Source of the DNA: Gammaproteobacteria bacterium
Lineage (GTDB): Bacteria > Pseudomonadota > Gammaproteobacteria > CAISUE01
Length of the DNA: 11,772 nt
Reading direction: 5' to 3'
Assembly: GCA_947378515.1 (NCBI GenBank)
Contig: CANCKG010000006.1
Coordinates: 1 to 11,772 of the forward strand
Shown: piece after piece, positions 1 through 6,638 of the stretch
Layout of the letters: the number at the start of each line of letters is the position of its first letter
Position numbering within the stretch: the stretch's first letter is position 1
Program-made: the position numbers and the translations under genes
Notes under the pieces: model-generated
The model's database searches: none
What the model saw: only the letters and a program-made list of their open reading frames with translations
Told to the model about the DNA's origin: nothing

Positions 1-5
1 TCCTA

Positions 6-21
6 CCGCCCTGAAGGGCAG
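6..21 (-). mobile_element. Right-end hairpin of IS200/IS605-type element
   Basis: The arms CCGCCC (6-11) and GGGCAG (16-21) form a six-pair stem with one wobble and a four-base loop. On the minus strand this reads CTGCCC-TTCA-GGGCGG followed by TAGGA. Short GC-rich hairpins of this shape mark the right end of many IS605-family elements and form the 3' end of the TnpB guide-RNA scaffold. The element's outer boundary would lie at or just beyond the left edge of the window, so it cannot be placed exactly. Confidence 0.4.
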
Positions 22-72
22 GGTTTCAAACCAGCTAAGGAATTTGGATGAACATCCATGTTCATGGCCGGG

Positions 73-107
73 TTTGCCCATAAGGCAGGAAAAGCCTTAT
101 GGGCAAA
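73..107. repeat. Perfect 14-bp inverted repeat after the helicase gene
   Basis: TTTGCCCATAAGGC (73-86) and GCCTTATGGGCAAA (94-107) are exact reverse complements separated by a seven-base loop, AGGAAAA. The stem begins 84 bases past the helicase stop codon on that gene's strand. No T-run follows on the minus strand, so it is not a standard intrinsic terminator, though it could end or protect the helicase transcript. It also lies inside the putative TnpB tail, where an omega-RNA stem would be expected. Confidence 0.75.
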
Positions 108-190
108 GTCACGATTCTCTCCCTTAACATGCACTGCTGCTAAGTTTCCCGCGCACAGTGCTGAATAGATACGAATAGAGATGTTAATTT

Positions 191-3121
191 CTACCTATTG
201 GCGAATAACGATTGTAAATCTTGCGCCGTTAACCCCGAACTGCTGGTATTGGCATCGCCATAGATGCTTTCCAGCAATACCTGTTTTTTATTTTGGAGTG
301 CGATAATTTTTTCTTCGACCGTACCGGTGGTGATTAATTTATAGACAAAGACATGTTTGTTTTGACCGATCCTATGAGCGCGATCCGTTGCTTGACGCTC
401 GACCGCTGGATTCCACCAAGGATCATAATGAATTACCGTATCGGCAGCTGTCAAATTCAACCCTAAGCCCCCAGCTTTTAAGCTGATTAAAAACAGCGGC
501 ACTTGCTTGGCTTGAAACTGTTCGATTGGTGTTGCTCGGTCTTGTGTTTGACCTGTCAATTTCACGTAAGGAATCCCTAACTCTTTGACTAACTTTTCAA
601 TTAAACCGAGCATTTCAGTGAATTGCGAAAACAACAATACTTGCCGACCTTCTTCAATCATGTTCGGCAACGTTTCGCGCAAGAAATCCAATTTGGCCGA
701 CGCAGCATTTTGTTTATAGGTACTTTCTAATTTTAGTAAGCGTGGATCACAACATATCTGCCGCAACTTGAGTAATGCATCTAAAATAATAATCTGTGAA
801 TTGGCCAAGCCTTTTTGTTCAACGGCTTGTTGCACACTCTCATGCAGCGCTAAACGAATACTTTCATATAAATCACGTTGAGATCCGCTTAATTCAATGG
901 CACAAAGAATTTCATTTTTCTCAGGCAAATCGATCGCTACCTTTTGCTTGGTACGTCGCAATAAAAATGGCGCAATGCGTTCTTGCAACAAGATCCGCCG
1001 CTCATTATCCTGTAATTTTTCAATAGGATTACGAAAAACTCGTGTAAATTGCTTTTGATCACCCAAAAATCCCGGCATTAGAAAATGAAATAATGACCAC
1101 AATTCACCCAAATGATTTTCTAAGGGAGTGCCGGTTAAGCAAATGCGATGTCGGGCATTTAATTTATTCACCAGTAAAGCCGCTTTACTACGCGAATTTT
1201 TAATCGTTTGGGCTTCGTCGAGAATCAATAAATGCAGCGGTTGTAATGCCAATCGAGCATGATCGCGCACGATCAAAGGATAGGTCGTTAAAATTAAATC
1301 GTAGCTCGCTAAATGATCAAAATGCTCTTGGCGAGCGGTGCCGTGTAACACCAATACTTTTAGCGAAGGCGTAAAGCGCCCTGCTTCCAAACGCCAATTG
1401 GTCATCAAACTGGTCGGTGCGATCACTAAACAGGGGTCTGTCAAACGACCTTGTTCTTTTTCCATCACGATATGCGCGAGTGCTTGAACGGTTTTCCCCA
1501 AACCCATATCATCGGCTAAAATTCCACCCAACTCGTATTCTCGTAAAAATTGCAACCAATTGAGTCCATCGTGTTGATAAGGCCGCAAGTCTGCCTTTAA
1601 ACCAACGGGTGGGACCACAGCGGTAATTTCGGTAAAATCGGCTAAACGTTCGATGAGCCCTTCCAAATGTTTGCCACCCCACCAACGAAAACGCAAGTGT
1701 TCCGCAATATTTTTTTCTAGCGCTAATAATTGCGCGGCACGAATACGCGATAATTTTAAGCGGCCATTTTTATTAAGTGAGTGACGATCATACAATTCGG
1801 TTAGCACATTTAAAATAGGCTTTAAACGTTCAACGGGGACCGGCAATAACCGTCCATCAGGCAGCTTGGTTAAAATAAAGCCTTCGGTCGGTAACGACGA
1901 CAAACCATTTTGCCCGCCTGCATATTTTTCAATGGCCGCCACTAAAATCGGCAATAAATTGATTTTTTCACCTTGAATGGAAATACCCAATTCAATATTG
2001 AACCATTTTTGCCCAGGGCTTTCAAACAGTTGGGTATACCATTCCACTTGTGCTTCATCAACCACTTGATATGGATAATCTTGACTGATACTCACTTGCC
2101 AATTAAGGGTGCGACACTTAGGCAATTCATGTAAATTAAATGCTAACCAACTATCGGCATCATGCTCGGCGTTCAAAATAAACAATGCTTTCTTGGCATC
2201 TTGTTTCGAGACTTGAATACTGGCAAAATCACCAATCGGTTTTAAACCCATGTTCGCTAACTGCACCAAGACCGCTTGTTCAACCACAAAATCCCGTTCG
2301 ATCGCAAATTGTTTCAAATCATGACGCACGCGTACCAACGGTTCGGGATCAAGTGCGGATACCGTAATGCCGTGATAATTAAAGCCACAGGCTAAGACTG
2401 GAATTTTTACCGATAAATTGGCTTTACTATCAAAAGGATTCGGCAGAAATACATTCGTAAGCGATAAAGCCAAATGCGGCACCATCAGCGCTTCTAAATT
2501 GAAGGTTTTTTTAACTTTTGGCGCCGGTAGCGCAATGGCCGATTTACCTAAAGCCGCATTCAACACTTTAATTTGACTATCTGTCATCGGTGGCGCACTC
2601 AATAAACGCGCAATGACATCAGGCGATACAGTGCTGTTGACGATACCGACCGTCCAACTTTGTGGATCGATATACCACAGAGGTTTCAGCGCGAGCGTAC
2701 TGCAATTACCACCCGACACATGACAAATCAATTGCTTATAGCCAGGTTGAGCCGTGACCCATTCTAGATTAGCCGTGCGTGCTGGCCCCTGCTGCAGCAC
2801 CGGATGGGCAATATTTTGCCAGTGGCAACGCACCGTGGCAATTAACTCGGGCAAAATTTGATGGCCTAGTTCGCCTTGCAATACGATACACGCCGAGCCT
2901 TTAGCGCTCACGTGTTGTTGCGAGGCAATTGTCAACCAATGCCACAGCGTTTGATCCGCTACAGTCAAACGGTCAACATAAGCACTAAAATCGTTGGGAT
3001 TAAGTGACAACCACGGTGTAGTACCGGGCACTTGAAATAATACATTGACTTGTAAAACAGCCAGCGCTCCTTGCTGGACTAACGATAAGATATACGTGCA
3101 CTGCGAACCGATTGATGACAT
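191..3121 (-). CDS. SNF2-family DNA/RNA helicase (ATPase)
   Basis: This is a large superfamily 2 ATPase of the Swi2/Snf2 type, expected to translocate on duplex DNA and remodel protein-DNA complexes in the cytoplasm. Starting at ATG 3121 it has 976 residues. The first ~505 are a poorly conserved bacterial SNF2-associated region. The ATPase core follows: Walker A DDMGLGKT (537-544), DEAQ (635-638), LTGTPLE (662-668), SQFTEML (832-838), SLKAGGLGLNL (880-890) and the arginine-finger motif QATDRAHRIGQ (910-920). The C-terminal GLTAQDLQSLF is usual for the family, so the gene looks intact. A GTG at 3127, two codons upstream, is an alternative start with AGGG four bases before it. I saw no SWIM zinc finger at the N-terminus. 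The gene lies 137 bases downstream of the LysR gene on the same strand. The exact cellular role of such bacterial SNF2 proteins is generally unknown. Confidence 0.93.
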   Translation of the reverse strand: MSSIGSQCTYILSLVQQGALAVLQVNVLFQVPGTTPWLSLNPNDFSAYVDRLTVADQTLWHWLTIASQQHVSAKGSACIVLQGELGHQILPELIATVRCHWQNIAHPVLQQGPARTANLEWVTAQPGYKQLICHVSGGNCSTLALKPLWYIDPQSWTVGIVNSTVSPDVIARLLSAPPMTDSQIKVLNAALGKSAIALPAPKVKKTFNLEALMVPHLALSLTNVFLPNPFDSKANLSVKIPVLACGFNYHGITVSALDPEPLVRVRHDLKQFAIERDFVVEQAVLVQLANMGLKPIGDFASIQVSKQDAKKALFILNAEHDADSWLAFNLHELPKCRTLNWQVSISQDYPYQVVDEAQVEWYTQLFESPGQKWFNIELGISIQGEKINLLPILVAAIEKYAGGQNGLSSLPTEGFILTKLPDGRLLPVPVERLKPILNVLTELYDRHSLNKNGRLKLSRIRAAQLLALEKNIAEHLRFRWWGGKHLEGLIERLADFTEITAVVPPVGLKADLRPYQHDGLNWLQFLREYELGGILADDMGLGKTVQALAHIVMEKEQGRLTDPCLVIAPTSLMTNWRLEAGRFTPSLKVLVLHGTARQEHFDHLASYDLILTTYPLIVRDHARLALQPLHLLILDEAQTIKNSRSKAALLVNKLNARHRICLTGTPLENHLGELWSLFHFLMPGFLGDQKQFTRVFRNPIEKLQDNERRILLQERIAPFLLRRTKQKVAIDLPEKNEILCAIELSGSQRDLYESIRLALHESVQQAVEQKGLANSQIIILDALLKLRQICCDPRLLKLESTYKQNAASAKLDFLRETLPNMIEEGRQVLLFSQFTEMLGLIEKLVKELGIPYVKLTGQTQDRATPIEQFQAKQVPLFLISLKAGGLGLNLTAADTVIHYDPWWNPAVERQATDRAHRIGQNKHVFVYKLITTGTVEEKIIALQNKKQVLLESIYGDANTSSSGLTAQDLQSLFANR

Positions 3122-3209
3122 AAACACTTAACCCTAACAGATGACTATCATTTTTATTTCAGCTTATAGCCAAGAGGCAAAGGTAATCGCTGAGGTAAGT
3201 CCACCGACT

Positions 3210-3218
3210 AGTGTAGCA
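3210..3218 (-). promoter_or_regulatory. Possible extended -10 promoter for the SNF2 gene
   Basis: The minus strand reads TGCTACACT, an extended -10 pattern (TG-N-TACACT), about 90 bases before the helicase start. No convincing -35 box lies 17 bases upstream. It would give the helicase its own promoter rather than read-through from the LysR gene. Confidence 0.22.
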
Positions 3219-3258
3219 TAAAACGTACGGTGATAGGTTGATGAGCCAAATACGTGCA

Positions 3259-4128
3259 TTAAAGTTTAGCGAGTGCCACAAATGCCTTAATTAAGCTTGT
3301 TGGGTATTTATCTTTGTGAATCACTCGCAAGAAATTACGCTTGATCGGCCCGGCCGGTAAATTAATTTCTACCACCCGCTGCTCGATCAATGCTCTTTGT
3401 AGGGTATAGCGCGAAGCACAGCCAAGATAATCGCCCGTTTCGACTAAATATTTGATCGCGCGCGTGCTACCTACTTCTAAACAAATATTGCTAAGGTGCA
3501 CGTATTTCTCTAGTGTCTCGCGCGTCCCCGAACCGGATTCCCGTACAACCCAAGCCACTTGCTCAATTTCAGCCAGACTAACGTTAGCTTGCTTCGCTAA
3601 CGGATGCTGAGTCGCTGCAAATATCGCTAACGTATCTTCACCCCAGTTATGGGCAACGAGATTTTTGGAAGAACAGTCACTTTCGATAAAGCCAATATCC
3701 AAAGAAAATTTTTCCAACTCTTGGATAATGGTTTTGCTATTTGCCACCGTTTGAATTAATTTGACCTGTGGATGCACTTTCATGAACTGCGCGATAAATA
3801 CCGGCATCACGTAATTACCGATCGTCATACTGGTACCGATACGTAAAGTACCAGATAACTGGCTGCTCGACTGACTAAAGGTGTGCTCGAGTAACTGAAG
3901 CTGGTCGATTAATGCTATCGCCTTGGGGTACAACTGCAAACCATTATCATTTAATACCAGCTTTTTACCGACGCGATCAAATAATGGCTGCACCAATTGC
4001 GCCTCTAATTCACTCAACGCCATACTGGCCGCTGGTTGCGATAGAAATACGGCGGCCGCCCCACGACTTAAGTTTTCACCGCGCGCCACGGCGACAAATA
4101 ATTTTAATTGTTTAAACGTAATGTTCAT
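3259..4128 (-). CDS. LysR-family transcriptional regulator, YeiE-like
   Basis: This is a DNA-binding transcription factor of 289 residues from ATG 4128, the usual LysR length. Residues 1-62 form the winged helix-turn-helix with the typical FLSQPAASMALSELE recognition region and LFDRVGKKLVLNDNG wing. The rest, from about residue 84 (LSGTLRIGTSMTIGNYVMP), is the periplasmic-binding-protein-like effector domain, with DIGFIE and ESGSGTRE segments. Those segments and the TIGNYVMP stretch closely resemble E. coli YeiE, which belongs to the CysB/CbbR-like group. The effector cannot be read from sequence. A TTG at 4149 in the same frame is a longer possible start, but the ATG begins exactly where homologues begin. 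Neither has a clear ribosome site. The gene diverges from the unknown protein at 4227, which is the classic layout for a LysR regulator and a target. Confidence 0.9.
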   Translation of the reverse strand: MNITFKQLKLFVAVARGENLSRGAAAVFLSQPAASMALSELEAQLVQPLFDRVGKKLVLNDNGLQLYPKAIALIDQLQLLEHTFSQSSSQLSGTLRIGTSMTIGNYVMPVFIAQFMKVHPQVKLIQTVANSKTIIQELEKFSLDIGFIESDCSSKNLVAHNWGEDTLAIFAATQHPLAKQANVSLAEIEQVAWVVRESGSGTRETLEKYVHLSNICLEVGSTRAIKYLVETGDYLGCASRYTLQRALIEQRVVEINLPAGPIKRNFLRVIHKDKYPTSLIKAFVALAKL

Positions 4129-4226
4129 ATTTGAATTTAATATAAGCAATATAAAAAAATTAGATTTTAATTATATATAAGTAATGACTAGAATGACACC
4201 ATCAGTTAATAATAAAGAGCAAGCTC
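4129..4226. promoter_or_regulatory. Divergent AT-rich promoter region, LysR / unknown gene
   Basis: This 98-bp gap separates two divergent start codons and must hold both promoters. It contains the ten-base palindrome TTATATATAA (4171-4180), a likely -10 pool for either direction. On the LysR strand there is a direct repeat of TTATATT. LysR proteins commonly bind T-N11-A sites in such gaps to control themselves and the neighbour. I see no single clear T-N11-A dyad, so the operator is not assigned. AAAGAG at 4214-4219 is the ribosome site of the rightward gene. Confidence 0.5.
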
Positions 4227-4823
4227 ATGACAATGACAATGACAGAAAAACAAATGAACACATTAATTGCAGCATTAAAAGAAATCGGCGCACGCTATAT
4301 TGAAGCGCACCCTAAACCAGCCAAACATTGGTTTTTCTCAGGTTGTCATACATTATTTTATACTCATCATAATCAAACTAGTGCTAAAAAATTAACAGGC
4401 TTAAAGGACTTATTGACTGAACAAGATTTACTTAATCAGATGGTTACTTTATATAACGACATACAAAAATCAGCGCATTTATTGCCTGAGATCCATGCTT
4501 GTTTACGTGCACACATGCCTGAACTTGACACCCGCACTAAAGAAGTAGAATCAGAATTAGATTATGCTAATCCAGCCGGTGGTGAATATACCAACTGGGG
4601 TTTAGAATTACCGCATTATCAAAAATTAATAAACGGCTACGCTGAAAATCAGAGTTCTGTTGCTCAACAAAAGGTTAATGTGACTACTGAATTGCCCACC
4701 TCTACATTACCCGCATCTACTACCCTAGGGTTTTTATCGAGCTGCTATGCATTATTTTGCAATTTTACTTATTTAAGCGTTAATAGTAGACGTGAACTAG
4801 ATATAGATAACGCAATGCTGTAG
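4227..4823 (+). CDS. Hypothetical protein, unrecognised, 198 residues
   Basis: I do not recognise this protein. The ATG at 4227 has AAAGAG seven bases upstream, and the codon pattern looks coding though more AT-rich than the neighbours. The N-terminus reads MTMTMTEKQMN, from three in-frame ATGACA units, so translation could begin at any of the first three ATGs. Residues 8-100 look largely helical, with LKEIGARYIEAHPKPAKHWF, a small His/aromatic patch (HTLFYTHH, 41-48) and a run LLTEQDLLNQMVTLYNDI. Residues 115-125 are Gly/Asn/aromatic-rich, 151-166 are Thr/Ser/Pro-rich, and 167-185 form a short hydrophobic stretch with two Cys that may be a weak membrane segment or buried strand. There is no N-terminal signal peptide. 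Its divergent position beside a LysR gene suggests regulated expression. In a Legionellales genome a lineage-specific protein like this could be a secreted effector, but nothing in the sequence proves it. Confidence 0.7.
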   Translation: MTMTMTEKQMNTLIAALKEIGARYIEAHPKPAKHWFFSGCHTLFYTHHNQTSAKKLTGLKDLLTEQDLLNQMVTLYNDIQKSAHLLPEIHACLRAHMPELDTRTKEVESELDYANPAGGEYTNWGLELPHYQKLINGYAENQSSVAQQKVNVTTELPTSTLPASTTLGFLSSCYALFCNFTYLSVNSRRELDIDNAML

Positions 4824-4896
4824 TGGGGTTTAGCCGTATTTTGATGTAGAACACATCCATCGTACAGGAACTCATCTGCGCACCCAACTTCAATGG

Positions 4897-4968
4897 CCGT
4901 GGCAACCCAGACACGATCATGATTAATAAGGGTTTGCCACGGGTGACGTAGTAATTCTCGCAATGACG
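4897..4968 (-). repeat. Dispersed CGTCATTGCGAG-type repeat, copy A
   Basis: On the minus strand the block opens with CGTCATTGCGAG at 4968 and contains an internal stem made by CCGTGGCAACCC (4897-4908) and GGGTTTGCCACGG (4930-4942), twelve pairs with one bulged base. By eye it is about 75% identical to the block at 10378-10452, including the same GTGGCAAACC arm. Elements opening with CGTCATTGCGAG and carrying GTGGCAA stems are scattered between genes in many proteobacteria. A minus-strand open frame across this block (4769-4963) is repeat-derived and not called as a gene. The copy lacks a recognisable terminal repeat on its distal side, so it may be truncated. Confidence 0.6.
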
Positions 4969-5002
4969 GATCCTAGCAAATAATTTTTAACACCGCATCA
5001 TT

Positions 5003-5030
5003 TAATGGCTATACCTATAAATAGCCATTA
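5003..5030. repeat. Perfect 10-bp palindrome between genes
   Basis: TAATGGCTAT (5003-5012) and ATAGCCATTA (5021-5030) are exact reverse complements with an eight-base loop. The stem is AT-rich, 62 bases beyond the slyB stop on the minus strand. It could help end slyB transcription, but no T-run follows on either strand, so its role is unclear. Confidence 0.5.
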
Positions 5031-5054
5031 GTCGCGATTGAACACCAGCCCTAC

Positions 5055-5082
5055 GAGGGGCAAGTCTTTAAGACCTGCCCTC
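5055..5082 (-). terminator. GC-rich hairpin after slyB (terminator or REP-like)
   Basis: GAGGGGCAAGTCT (5055-5067) and AGACCTGCCCTC (5071-5082) pair with one bulge and one mismatch around a three-base loop, starting ten bases after the slyB stop codon. No T-tract follows on the minus strand. The pattern GGGGCAGGTCTT/AAGACCTGCCCC, followed by GTAGGG, resembles short dispersed palindromes of the REP class that often sit after operons and stabilise or attenuate transcripts. A weak terminator is the main reading. Confidence 0.45.
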
Positions 5083-5091
5083 ACAGTTGAT

Positions 5092-5649
5092 TTAAGATTG
5101 CAACACGGAAATGATATGCGGATGCGAACCACCAATGCCGGCCACTAACACATGTTGGCCCACCATCAGTTCTTGCGCACCTTGACTTTGGATGACACTG
5201 ACATAACGATTAGCCGCAGATTGGCTCGAAATCGTCACGGTTTGAGCACGGAAACCTTGACGGTTAATCGTGGTGGTACCACTGTCTTGTTTCGCTAAGC
5301 GAATCATGTATTCAATGCCTTGCTGCGTGGTCATTTTATTGGAAATCGCATTGCCCGCAGCGCCACCGGCTAATGCGCCTGTCACACCCATCAAAAGATG
5401 CATCGTATCATTACCACCCACCATCGAACCGGCAATGCCACCTAAACCAGCCCCTGCCAAAGTGCCCAACGTATTATCACCTTTCACCGTAACGCCACGT
5501 TTAGACACAATCACCCCTTCAACCGCCGTTTGAATTTCACCAGCATCCGAGGCTTGTACCGTATCGGGCGAAATATTTGGCGCACAAGCGCTGAGTCCAC
5601 CACTAACCAGCGCCATCAAGATACAACTCAACAATATTTTTTTATTCAT
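5092..5649 (-). CDS. slyB: Glycine-zipper outer-membrane lipoprotein, SlyB/17-kDa type
   Basis: This is an envelope lipoprotein of 185 residues. The signal peptide ends in a lipobox, LSAC, with the lipidated cysteine at residue 22. Residue 23 is Ala, not Asp, which fits sorting to the outer membrane. A glycine-zipper module follows: TLAGAGLGGIAGSMVGG (63-79) and TGALAGGAAGNAI (90-102), which can form packed transmembrane hairpins. The remainder, with VIQSQGAQELMVGQHVLV (152-169), matches the small beta-rich C-terminal domain of SlyB and the 17-kDa surface-antigen family. Family members stabilise the outer membrane and in E. coli respond to PhoPQ; that regulation is not visible here. The start lies 25 bases after the com1 stop on the same strand, so the two are probably cotranscribed. 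Only weak GAGAA complementarity precedes the ATG. The symbol is by family resemblance; pcp/PAL-like glycine-zipper proteins are the alternative. Confidence 0.82.
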   Translation of the reverse strand: MNKKILLSCILMALVSGGLSACAPNISPDTVQASDAGEIQTAVEGVIVSKRGVTVKGDNTLGTLAGAGLGGIAGSMVGGNDTMHLLMGVTGALAGGAAGNAISNKMTTQQGIEYMIRLAKQDSGTTTINRQGFRAQTVTISSQSAANRYVSVIQSQGAQELMVGQHVLVAGIGGSHPHIISVLQS

Positions 5650-5674
5650 AGAAATTTCTCAAAATTATAAATGA

Positions 5675-6526
5675 CTACTTAGTGTTAACGGGCACTACGG
5701 TCGAAACATCCGTCACCGCCTGTTGTAACTGCGCTTGCGTCGTTTGACCTGGAATGAAGCGGAATTCCACTTTACCCGCGGTATCGCTTAAAACGACAAA
5801 GCCTGGCGTGCCTGGCAAGCCCAATTGTTGCGCTAACTGACCAGTCGATTGCAATTCTTTGCTAATATCGGGGCTATTCATTACCGCTTGCATTTTATTG
5901 ACATCTAAACCCACACTTTTGGCAATATCCAAAATCTGTTGATCGGTTAAACGACCTTCACTCTTCATCAACGCCCGATGGAAAGCCTGATACTTACCTT
6001 GTTTATTGGCCGCTAAGGCGGCACGTGAAGCAAATTCCGATTCTGGTCCAAAAATGGGCATTTCTTTATAGACAACGCGGACATTTTTATTCGCCAGTAT
6101 TAACGCGTCCAAAGCTGGCACCATCGCTTTACAATGGGGACATTGATAATCAAAGAATTCCACTACCGTGACTTTAGCCAAGGCATTACCCGCCACCGGA
6201 CTCATCGGATCATGCGCTAATAATTGCACATTGGCGGGAATGACTTTTGAAGCTTTGTCTAAAATATCTTGTTGTTGCTTGGCTTGCAATTTTTGACTCA
6301 TTTCGATCAAAATATCAGGATTTGCCACTAAATATGCGTGAATTTCTTGATCGATCTGTACTTTTTGAGCCGCCGTCAACGGCGCTAACGGGGCTGGCGC
6401 TGCAACAGGCGCTGACACTGGCATAGACTTCATCGGCATTACCGAGGCTTGATCGGCCATCGCGCTGACACTCACCATCATACTGGCAGCCACGATTAGC
6501 CGACTTAATAATTTCAATTGACGCAT
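5675..6526 (-). CDS. com1: Com1/DsbA-family periplasmic thiol:disulfide oxidoreductase
   Basis: This protein has 283 residues from ATG 6526, chosen because AGGTGA (6533-6538) lies six bases upstream; an in-frame GTG at 6532 would have no room for a ribosome site. A signal peptide (RQLKLLSRLIVAASMMVSVSAMA) likely ends near residue 24 and is followed by a Pro/Ala/Met-rich linker to about residue 50. Residues ~52-98 (IDQEIHAYLVANPDILIEMS onward) match the N-terminal helical dimerisation region of Com1/DsbA2 proteins. The thioredoxin fold follows, with FFDYQCPHCKAM (active-site CPHC at 129-132) and the cis-proline loop GTPGF (Pro 241). Such enzymes form or isomerise disulfides in periplasmic proteins. 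In Legionella the Com1-like DsbA2 acts on Dot/Icm secretion components, and in Coxiella Com1 is a surface antigen. The gene leads a two-gene unit with slyB and diverges from uvrD. Confidence 0.88.
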   Translation of the reverse strand: MRQLKLLSRLIVAASMMVSVSAMADQASVMPMKSMPVSAPVAAPAPLAPLTAAQKVQIDQEIHAYLVANPDILIEMSQKLQAKQQQDILDKASKVIPANVQLLAHDPMSPVAGNALAKVTVVEFFDYQCPHCKAMVPALDALILANKNVRVVYKEMPIFGPESEFASRAALAANKQGKYQAFHRALMKSEGRLTDQQILDIAKSVGLDVNKMQAVMNSPDISKELQSTGQLAQQLGLPGTPGFVVLSDTAGKVEFRFIPGQTTQAQLQQAVTDVSTVVPVNTK

Positions 6527-6585
6527 GAACACTCACCTATAGTAAATTAATGGGGGGGTTAATATTTGCAAGTTACTGATCTCGA

Positions 6586-6591
6586 ATTATA
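6586..6591 (-). promoter_or_regulatory. Consensus -10 box for com1-slyB
   Basis: The minus strand reads TATAAT, a perfect -10 match, 60 bases before the com1 ATG. The -35 position 17 bases upstream reads AAGTAA, a poor match, so activity may be modest or activator-assisted. Between this box and the start codon the leader carries a run of seven C (plus-strand G7 at 6552-6558). Confidence 0.5.
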
Positions 6592-6632
6592 AGACATATC
6601 CACGCAAATTACTTTAGCTTTGGGCGAACTGT

Positions 6633-6638
6633 TATAAT
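6633..6638 (+). promoter_or_regulatory. Consensus -10 box for uvrD-prpD
   Basis: TATAAT lies 57 bases before the uvrD ATG. With 17-18-base spacing the -35 would be TACTTT or TTACTT, both weak. The leader of about 50 bases has no obvious Shine-Dalgarno before the ATG. No LexA-type CTG-N10-CAG box overlaps it, unlike the SOS-controlled uvrD of E. coli. Confidence 0.5.

Larger units (their letters stand above)
3..194 (-). pseudogene. Probable degraded C-terminus of an IS605-type TnpB
   Basis: A 63-codon open frame runs on the minus strand from a stop inside the end of the helicase gene to a TAG at 3-5. Its translation contains INISIRIYSALCAGNLAAV, which resembles the end of TnpB proteins just after the last zinc-ribbon cysteines, where an 'NI...AGN.A' pattern is usual. 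The last residues, SLAGLKPCPSGR, are encoded by the hairpin at 6-21, as happens when a tnpB reading frame runs into the right end of its element. No RuvC or zinc-ribbon part is present, because the sequence upstream on this strand is the helicase gene. It would therefore be a truncated relic. The call rests on resemblance recalled by eye. A chance open frame through a non-coding repeat is the alternative. Confidence 0.4.

Noticed and set aside
796..1026. Small plus-strand open frames inside the helicase, uvrD, slyB and LysR genes
   Set aside because: They are antisense or out-of-frame shadows of strongly conserved coding sequence, without ribosome sites or recognisable products.
191..3121. 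SNF2 helicase next to a TnpB relic as part of a defence system such as DISARM
   Set aside because: No methyltransferase, PLD nuclease or other defence partner is present, and the neighbours are housekeeping genes. A solitary SNF2 protein of this type is common in bacterial chromosomes.
4769..4963. 64-residue minus-strand open frame (begins MRELLRHPWQTLINHDRVWV)
   Set aside because: It runs through the dispersed repeat and into the antisense of the unknown gene. Its sequence is what the GTGGCAA stem encodes by chance, with no ribosome site.
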